NCBI GenBank assembly: GCA_036346355.1 | Contig: CM070576.1 | Coordinates: 12,569,558 to 12,633,557 of the forward strand | Reading direction: 5' to 3' | Source of the DNA: Rhipidocladum racemiflorum | Taxonomy: Eukaryota; Streptophyta; Magnoliopsida; Poales; Poaceae | DNA length: 64,000 nucleotides | Shown: positions 56,474-64,000 of the stretch, one piece after another | Layout: each line of letters starts with the position of its first letter | Position numbering within the stretch: the stretch's first letter is position 1 | Notes under the pieces: model-generated | Database searches by the model: none | Seen by the model: only the letters and a program-made list of their open reading frames with translations | Told to the model about the DNA's origin: nothing | Position numbers and translations under genes: made by a program

Positions 56474-59400
56474 TTAAAGTTTCTCATGGAACTCGCCGTT
56501 TGGATTGATGATTTGATCGTGAATGAATCCAGCCACCTGCTCTTGAATTGCTAAAACTTCTGTTAGAAGTAACTTATTGGTTTTCAACCTAGAGCGCTGT
56601 TATTGAAGAAAAGAGAAATTAAATTAATGATGATATGTATTAAATGAATGAAAAGTAGGGATCAATGTCTAATTATATACCATGGCTTCGTTATAGCCGA
56701 CACTGTCCGTCGTAATTGAATGCATATTTGAGCATACGTAGTATGCGCATAAATTATTTCCTAGGTCCTGTCTCAGGCATGGAAAGTCCATTATTATTTG
56801 GAAAGTTTTCATGTAGGGACGATGCCGAAGACTTTTCTTGCAATATTTTTGGAATGCCCTGTGAATGATTTTAAATAGTAATTAATCTTAACTGCAATAG
56901 AATGGAATATTACTACAGCAATAACGCAACGATCGAGTTTACCTGTTCATCATGTTGAAAAAGTTTCCATAATCTTTAAGGGGTTTTCTCATCGAGCCCA
57001 AGACAAAAATCCTGCTAGCATCTAACTCGATGACGAGGAGGACCCAGTGAAACCTGTTTATATATATATATATATATACCCACATCGTGTCACGTAAAAA
57101 TAGTAAAACGATATTAGAAGTAGTGTAATACGTACTTAAAGTTATAGGGTAAAAGTATGGAGGTTTTGTATTGCAGCTTCAAGAAAGTATTAAATAAATG
57201 CTCTTCAAGAAAAATTGGGTCCTGCTGGACAATCTCCTCGTTGACAATCCCCGGATCGATAAATCCTAGGTTTTCATTGCCATTTATTCTACATGTATGT
57301 GTCTCCATTCTGCATATATAAGAAAGAAGTTAGACATGACGTTAGGTGGTACTTGAATATATATACAATAATATAAATTAAAACTTACAAAGTCCACACT
57401 CTGACTATATTCACGTCCAGGGCATCCTGCTGGTACAGCATATACAATTTGAGGAAAACCACCCAGAAGGTATTATCCCCATTGTGAAAATCCGATTCTT
57501 TGTATTGGACTGGGAATGCATCCATGCCATTTCTGCTCTGCTGCATGTACCAGTGATGGACGCGCTGCAATTGTGTTGTTAGGTGGTCTACATGAGCTGG
57601 TTCAACCAGTGGTTGCCCATTAACGAACCTCCACCTTAGACCTGCCTCGTGAATACGAAGTTGTTCAGCAATATCTCTTTCATTTTGTGATTTCATGATT
57701 TCAACACGTCCGCACTAGCCTCCTTCAAGTATTGCTTTCTGGAGATGCGCTCGTAGTCTAACATTTTTGAAGGTTCGGAAGCCACCCCTGACTGTTTGCC
57801 CTCTGCCATACTCAAGAAAAACTGCTACGCATTAGCATCAACTTTAGTTTTCGGAGGCGATGGCCTCTTTTTGAAGTGAGAAGTTACACATGCGCTTATT
57901 TCCTTTTTTCGTTCTTCTTCAGTCATCTCGGCTGGTAATTTCTTCTGAGGTTGTGATGTCTTCAAAGATGACCGAGATTTGCTATGAGATAGTGCGGCCT
58001 TCCGAGATGGTGCTGATGTTCGAGTCGAACTTTTCCTTGTTAGTGCCAGCGGAGGAGATGGACTTTGCCTGGATGGTGCCGGCTGAGGAGACGGACTTTT
58101 CCTTGTTAGTGCCGGTAGGGGACTTGGACTTTTCCTGGCTGCAAGTGCCGGCAGGGGGGTTGGACTTGTCCCTGGCGACAGGTTTCTGCGTGGAATGTAC
58201 GGCTGAGGATCATCATCGTCGTCGTCTTTGTCATTCTCATCGTCCGAACCAAACATAATCAAGCTCTTGCGCCACGCGAGGAAGCCATGCATGTTTTCTC
58301 CAAGTCTTTTGTTCCCATCCTCACCAGGGATCTCTACCTCCATTTTGCGGTATTGCCGGACTACATTGTCCACTTCGACCCTGGCAAATCCCAGGGGAAT
58401 TGGGTGGCAGTGCAGAACCTGCGAGGAGCCGCATGGCCAAGCCCTGCCATCAGCCACCTTGAAAGTAATGCTATGTGCGGACAAATGCAACTTGCACGGT
58501 GTCGGTTCTGTGATGTCATCCACTGGGAAATGGAGTCCATGCGCTCTTCAGGGATCCCTGTGGACGCGCAACTGCTCTTATGAACACCGTGACTGAAGTT
58601 CCGAGGGCTGTCATTAGGTGGTGTTCGTGAGCTGAGAGCTCTCTCTACTGCTTGCTCAACAACCTTATCCAGCTCCACTCTCTGTTTTGCCAACGCGCTT
58701 GCCACAACATCTTTTATTTGACGGTCCAGTTGATCTTCTCTTAGTCTCTTCGGCCACTTGTACAACGATGCGTCAGCTGGGAAGCCTTCTTTCCACGGCA
58801 CCAAACCAACTCCTCGGGTGCGACCAGGGTTCTCCTTGTTACCTAGGGCAACGCTCAGCTCATCATTCTCCCTTCGTGGTGTGAAGAAGCCTTGGGAGGA
58901 CTGCGCGTGAGCATTTGCAATTTTTCACGACACTTCCTGGGTTCTACGCTCTTGAAGCTTAAGTTGCCATCTTCTGAGACAGAAGCCCCCCTCGTAATCA
59001 ACCAGTGCTTTGATCGTTCGCTCAACTCGGCAGTCGCAGGAATGACGCCCCTGCGGACTAGCTCTTCTTCACTCCTATCCCATGCAGGTATTTTCTTCAC
59101 GTTGCCACCAGTGCCTAGTGTGTGAGGGTATGTATTTTTATCTGCGTTAGCCTTGTTCCTTTGACTCACTATCTGGGCTTCTTCACAATTCTTGTACGCC
59201 ACGAAGTCCTCCCAGAACTCTATTATCTTTGGGTACAAGTTAAAATCTAGCATTTCGTTCTTCTTCACAAAGTTCTTGTTCAGCGTCATCTTCCAATTCT
59301 TCCACGCTATGCACATGATGCATAGTGCACGTTTCTTTGCAACTACCTCGGACCCTTCGGGGAATTGGAATACTTCTTTTAGCTTGTCCCACAGCAAGTC

Positions 59401-59916
59401 CTTCAGGTCAACAAGAACCACCCATTGGTCACCTCGGCGGCCGGTCCATGATCTGTAGCTGATCGACACATTATCCCTAGCAAGTACTCCGCAGGCTGTC
59501 CTGTACGGAGCCAACGATGACTGGGGTATTTCAGGTTCCCCGACCGCCGAGAGCTGTACTATGTTGTGAACACCCTTAGGCATCTTGTTTGGACCACGGC
59601 CTGCGCGTCCCCTTTGTTCATCATCCATTTGAGCCTGCAAATGGATCTTCTTATTAGTCGTCTAACACTACTATGTGTTGGGAGTCACAATGTACTAATA
59701 ATTTACCTCGCCAATGTTAGTGGCGTCATCTTGATCCATGTCAGTGGTGCCAGGTTGGTCCATGGCAGCGGCGCCAGGTTGGAGGGGCGCCGTATCAATA
59801 TCCTGTAGGTTCAGGTAGTACAATGGGCTACCCGTTCCTACTTCATCTATATTCGAGGGTGGCACTTCCTCTGGCACTTGTCCCTGATGAGAGGCTATTC
59901 CTAGCAAGTTTATCAT
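56474..59916 (-). pseudogene. CACTA-2 TNP1-like gene with Ulp1 (C48) protease domain, two frameshifts
   Basis: ATG at 59914-59916, stop TAA at 56474-56476. After a short acidic exon, exon 2 (59640 on) holds SYRSWTGRRGDQWVVLVDLK, LNKNFVKKNEMLDFNLYP and ERSKHWLITRGASV, the plant Ptta/En/Spm transposase-type region. Next come a DUF8039-like block (PTPCKLHLSAHSITFKVADG ... HPIPLGFARVEVDNVV) and a Ser/Pro/Lys linker. Small exons then carry an Ulp1-type fold: HWVLLVIELDASRIFVLGSM (His) and RQDLGNNLCAYYVCSN (Gln, Cys). At least five introns have GT-AG borders. Frameshifts near 58868 and 58540 break an otherwise intact frame. TNP1 proteins bind subterminal repeats. Confidence 0.82.
57059..57077. repeat. 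TA microsatellite in a TNP1 intron
   Basis: A run of TA dinucleotides lies just upstream (minus strand) of the acceptor AAACAG before the HWVLLV exon. Confidence 0.85.
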
Positions 59917-60117
59917 AAATTAGCATTTGCCACAACTACGAGGAGGCTACGTCAAAGGCAACCATTAAAATTGAGATTACAAAACACCAAGGTTCTTTGA
60001 ACCTAACAAAAATCGGCAAAGACTCTCCCTAAAATAGTGGCCATTCACTCAGCAGACAGAAGACAACATTCAATCTAATATTAACACATGCTTAATTATC
60101 TTAATTAATATTTTCAG

Positions 60118-60385
60118 GTTAGAGAGAGAGAGAGAGACGGCGGGGAGGGCGGCGCCGGGCTTGCAGATGGCAGCCCCGGGCTCGGGGAGGGCGGCGCCGG
60201 GCACGAGGGGCATCCCCGGACGGCGGGGAGGGCGGGGAGAGCGGCGTCGGGCTCGGGGAGGGCGGCGCCAAGCTCGAGGGGCATTCCCGGACGGTGGGGA
60301 GGGCGGCGCAGGGCTCAGGGGGCGGCGCCGGGCTCAGCGAGGCGGCGTTGGGCTCGGGGACGGTAGTGAGAGCAGCTCGGGTCCA
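60118..60385. repeat. GA run and GC-rich degenerate repeats in the TNP1 leader
   Basis: A GA microsatellite (60122-60137) is followed by imperfect tandem units of GGCGGCGCCGGGCTCGGGG to about 60372. The open frames here are repeat artefacts. The position is between the promoter-like region and the TNP1 start, so this is probably untranslated leader. Confidence 0.75.
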
Positions 60386-60419
60386 ACGGCTAAGTTAGGG
60401 TAAATGAGGGAGGAGAGCG

Positions 60420-60690
60420 CGCCCTTTTAAATTGTAGAGACTATCACGGCCGGTTGAAAAAACCAACCGGTAGTGAGAATATTTCCCTACCGGTTGACCA
60501 TAACAACCGGTAGTGATAATACTATTACTGCCGGCTATATGAGTTAACCGGCAGTGATAATTCTATACCACTGCCGGTTGAAGATGTCGCCGGTAGTGAT
60601 AACAATATATCACTGCCGGCTCAATTGTAAAACCGGCAGGGGTAAGGAACATCACTGCCGGCCCATTTTCCAACCGGCAACGATATACGA
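60420..60690. repeat. Internal CACTA-2 repeat array between TNP2 and TNP1
   Basis: About a dozen CCGGCAGTGATA/TATCACTGCCGG motifs, several in palindromic pairs with GGTTG/CAACC inner arms. No CACTA terminus or TIR is adjacent. A TATA-like TTTAAAAG on the minus strand (about 60424-60431) lies directly beside it on the TNP1 side, so the array may act as the upstream control region of TNP1. Confidence 0.75.
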
Positions 60691-60868
60691 CACGGTGATT
60701 TTTCATTTTCTAACATTAGTAAATCATTTCCAAACTTAGTAAAAGTTTTTAGAGGTGATGAATAAGATTGCTAATGCAATATAGATTCGAAATACTCATA
60801 TTCGCAAAATGGTTGAAGTTCAATACATGTCGTGTGTACAAAAGAAAACATACATTTCATTACTACAA

Positions 60869-63121
60869 CTAAGCTACGATTCGGCCTTCATTATGATCGC
60901 GGCGTATGTATGTAGCTTCGTCAGTCTCTTCCATGATACTTAGGTCAACATCCTCTCCGAAAGGCGGAAGCTCATCGAATTGGTTGTACTCTTCCTCGTC
61001 AACAACGTTCTCAACCCCGACAATCCTTCTTTTTCCACTCATAACCACGTGGCGCTGCTTGTTAGCCGGGTTAGTTACGAAGAAGATTTGTGTAACAGAA
61101 TTAGCAAGCACGAATGATTCATCTCTGTATCCAACGAGTTTGAGGTCCACGGTAGTGATACTGTACTTGTCGATATTCACGCCGCCTGGAAGTCTGGCCC
61201 ATTGGCACCAGAAGAGAGGGACCTTTAAAGGTCCATAGTCAAGCTCCCAAATCTCTTCTATGAATCCGTAGTAGGTTTGCCTATTTCCATTGCTGTCATA
61301 GGCATCTATACGGATACCGCTGTTTTGGTTGATGCTCTTTTTATCTTGCGCTCTTGTATAAAATGTAAAACCATTTATATCGTATCCTTGGAATGTCCGA
61401 AATGTACATGACGGTCCTTGAGCTAACTCTTTCAACTGAGTGCAGTCTGTCTCTGTATGCATTATGTGTCTACGCAACCAATCGCCGAAGTTATCCCTGT
61501 GCTCTCTCGCGAGCCAAACCTCTGACCTCCCCTGGTTGGTTCTGGATAGCATGTTCTTGTGCATGTTGACAAACGGGGCCACCACAACTGATTGTCCCAA
61601 AACTGCGAAATGTGCTTGTGTAAATGAAGCTAGATTACTAGTACATACAAATTTCTCGCCCAGTGTCCCTTTACCCTGTAGCCTCCCCTCATACCGAGTT
61701 ACAGGCACACCAATCGGTTTGAGGGCCATATAATCGACACAGAACTCAATGACCTCCTCGGTTCCCCAGCCATCGGTAATGTAGCCTTCTAGTCGATGTC
61801 GATTACGAACATATTTCTTTATAACCCCCATGAATCTCTCGAAAGGGTACATCTGATGTAGAAATACGGGAACAATAATCCGTATCTCCTTTACAATGTG
61901 AACAATGAGATGGACCATAATATCAAAAAAAAGATGGAGGGAAACACATCTCAATCCTGCACAGAGTGTGGACCACGTCTTCCTGCAGCTTATGTAGTTT
62001 TAATGGATCGATGGCCTTCTGTGAAATCGCGTTGAAGAATGAACACAACTTGATAATTGGGTCTCGGACTTTCTCTGGAAGAACACCCCTAATTGCAATT
62101 GGAAGCATTTGTGTCATCATCACGTGGCAATCGTGAGACTTCATACCAATTAATTTTAAGTCTTTCATTGAGATTAGTCTCTTTATATTAGTAGAGTAAC
62201 CAGACGGAACTTTAACTCCATGCAAGCATTCGCAAATGCTAATTTTCTCTTTCTTGCTCAGAGTGAAGCAGGCTGTGGGAAGGTACTTTTTGCCCGTATC
62301 CATTTCTTTGTGATGCAGCTTCTTCCTGAGTTTCATATCTTTGAGGTCCATCCGTGCTTGGATTGTATCTTTCGTTTTGCCAGGCATGTCCAGCAATATA
62401 CCAAGCAAGCTATCACACACGTTCTTCTCTATGTGCATGACGTCGATTGCGTGTCGAACTTGCAGGTGCTGCCAATAAGGTAGGATCCAAAATACTGATC
62501 TCTTTTTCCACAAATGATCCTTACCCCGGGAACTCGGGATAGATGTACTGCCGGGTCCCTTTCTGTGAATAACTGTGATATCCTTTACGGCCGCAAATAT
62601 TTGTTTCCCCGTGTGATTCTTTGGAGCTAAGGCAGTCTCCTTTGTCCCATCAAATGCTCTCTTATTATTGCGGTACAGGTGATCCTTGCGGAGGAACCTA
62701 CGATGCTGCATGTAAACCATTTTTCGGCAATTCTTCAGCCACCGGCTAGCTGTATCACCCAAGCACTGGACGCATCCGTTGAAGCCTTTTGTCGTTTGGC
62801 CCGACAGGTTGCCAAGAGCAGGGTAATCATTGATGGTTAGGAACAACAATGCCCGTAGGATAAAGTTCTCTCTTTTATACTCATCCCATACTTGTGCACC
62901 ATCGTTCCACAATATTAGAAGATCTTCAACCAATGGTTTGAGGTACACATCGATATCATTGCCAGGTTGCCTGGGCCCTTGAATCAGTAGTGGCATCATA
63001 ATGTACTTTCGCTTCATGCAAAGCCATGGAGGAAGGTTGTAGATGCATAAAGTCACCAGCCAAGTGCTGTGAAGACTAGTCATGTTGCCAAAAGGATTCA
63101 TCCCATCCATACTAAACCCGA
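60869..63121 (-). pseudogene. CACTA-2 TNP2 transposase, 5' part lost
   Basis: Minus-strand frame from 63121 to the stop at 60869-60871. It begins inside the Transposase_21 domain at SMDGMNPFGN, includes NDYPALGNLSGQTTKGFNGC (zinc-binding Cys/His cluster) and LLGILLDMPGKTKDTIQARM. It then shifts frame at an eight-A run (61924-61932), at the join CFPPSFF/FFDIMVHLIVH. DUF4218 (MYPFERFMGVIKKYVRNRHR) and DUF4216 (YGFIEEIWELDYGPLKVPLF) follow. The remaining N-terminal part is missing because a family A LTR begins at 63122. TNP2 is the nuclear catalytic transposase that cuts the element's ends. Confidence 0.9.
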
Positions 63122-64000
63122 TGTGACACCACGAAGTGTCGTAATCTTATAAAATGTGAATGTTAAGGACAAAAACTTTATGGAATGTGGAATTTAGGTT
63201 AAAACCTTTTGGCTTGAGGTTTACTCGCGTTTTTGGGCCGGTTGAAGTGTTATGTCGCCACGGAGTGTCGTATCCTTAATTATTGAGCATGAAGAGGCTA
63301 TAAACATTATGAGATGTGGAAATAAGGTTAAAACCATAGGAATTGGAGGTTAATAGCTTTTCCGGGCCGTTTTCGGGGTTTTGGGCTTTCCCGGGGGAGT
63401 TTTGGGCCTTGGTGGGCTTTGGAGGGATTGAGGAGGACTCTTTTTGGACTTGGACAGGGTGTGGGGGCTGGTAAAAGGGGCTCCCTCTGCCCCCTTGCGC
63501 CCCCACCTCAGCCCCCTTGCGCCCCCTCCCCTCTCTTGCGCCCCCAACTCCCTCCCCCTAAGCCCTAGCCGCCACCCTCTCCCCACCGTGCGCCCCCTCC
63601 ACCCCCCTCTCCACCTCCACACCACCTCCCCTCCACCCCTTGCTGCCCTAGGGTGGCCTCCCCACCCCTGCACCTCGTGGAGTCATCCTGTGGAGCGAGG
63701 AGCGAGGAGCGAGGAACGTGGAGCGTGGAGCGAGGAGCGATTCACAAGGGGATTCTTTGGGGTTTTGTGCATCGGGCAAAGGTATGATCTTGGGGAAACC
63801 TTGGGGAAGGTCTAGGTGCTGTTCTCATGGTAGATTTCGAGTTTTTAGATCAAGAGGACGTGCTGCCATGGAGTAGATCTGAAAAGAACTAGAGTTCGTA
63901 TTGTACTCAGTTTCGGGCAGATTTGGAGTCCGTTTTAGGGGGTGCGATTTCGCAATTTTAGAATCGGAATTTGGCCGACCTCCTGTTGAAGAAGTTGTAG
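63122..64000 (+). repeat. Family A LTR inserted in CACTA-2 TNP2 (incomplete at window edge)
   Basis: It starts TGTGACACCACGAAGTG and shows a second LTR-start-like unit at 63251 (TATGTCGCCACGG), the C-rich block, the gaggagcga minisatellite (63690-63745) and the donor-like AAAG|GTATGA (63781). It runs out of the window, so solo and full insertions cannot be distinguished. Confidence 0.9.

Larger units (their letters stand above)
55676..64000 (-). mobile_element. CACTA-2, near-autonomous CACTA transposon (one end visible)
   Basis: The terminus CACTACTACAGGACAGG is at 55676, preceded by a candidate 3-bp target GTG. Subterminal CCGGCAGTGATA repeats in both orientations follow to about 56010. Two minus-strand genes are present: a TNP1-like protein with an Ulp1 protease domain (56474-59916) and a TNP2 transposase (60869-63121). 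A second array of the same repeats lies between them. The TNP2 side is interrupted by a family A LTR at 63122, and the other CACTA end is outside the window. The TIR at 55676 is therefore the 3' end relative to the genes. Confidence 0.9.

Noticed and set aside
60161..60403. Gly/Arg/Ala-rich frame beside TNP1
   Set aside because: It is a translation of degenerate GGCGGCGCCGGG repeats on the strand opposite the gene, and fits untranslated leader.

Overview
This window looks like a stretch of plant nuclear heterochromatin, most likely from a grass. It is built almost entirely of nested transposable elements. I see no host protein-coding gene, tRNA, rRNA or CRISPR array. The grass inference rests on a Tat-lineage Gypsy element with an antisense gene of the type common in cereal elements, a Tekay-clade chromovirus with 3.5-kb LTRs and an ORF upstream of gag, and CACTA transposons with TNP1/Ulp1 and TNP2 genes. 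Element names (A, B, C, CACTA-1, CACTA-2) are mine.

Left block (1-21.5 kb). The oldest layer is a minus-strand Copia element (Sirevirus-like) whose gag and protease pieces lie at 185-581, 6767-7946 and 20690-21484. Two insertions split it, each with a perfect target duplication. One is a non-autonomous CACTA (582-6766, TSD AGC), itself invaded by a rearranged family A retroelement (723-5324). The other is a Tekay-like Gypsy element, family B (7947-20684, TSD CTAAC), with two long LTRs and a degraded gag-pol plus chromodomain.

Middle block (21.5-31.4 kb). A truncated Tekay-like LTR of a third group (C) is followed by a minus-strand family A LTR and internal piece. An inverted junction near 27.53 kb leads to a plus-strand family A internal piece, a complete 2.38-kb LTR with primer-binding site, and the start of another internal region.

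Right block (31.4-64 kb). That outer family A internal region hosts a 14.6-kb Tat-lineage Gypsy element (31388-45962, TSD GTTTT). Its 3' LTR is split by a family A solo LTR, and its integrase end is split by a 1.3-kb unclassified insert. The same internal region also hosts a young complete family A element (46241-55332, TSD TGAAG), whose 3' LTR carries a 250-bp Helitron. From 55676 to the end runs CACTA-2 on the minus strand, with nearly intact TNP1/Ulp1 and TNP2 genes; TNP2 is cut by another family A LTR at 63122.

How the parts may work together: family A has LTRs and a Met-tRNA primer site but no gag-pol, so it probably depends on a Tekay-like helper such as B. Families A, B and C share an LTR architecture: a GC-type splice donor, a TGCTGAGT...ACTCACxCTTG block, and an AG acceptor. 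In B and C the flanking exons can encode an acidic peptide. The small CACTA-1 could have been moved in trans by a CACTA transposase. All functional statements are inferred from sequence; no database search was run.
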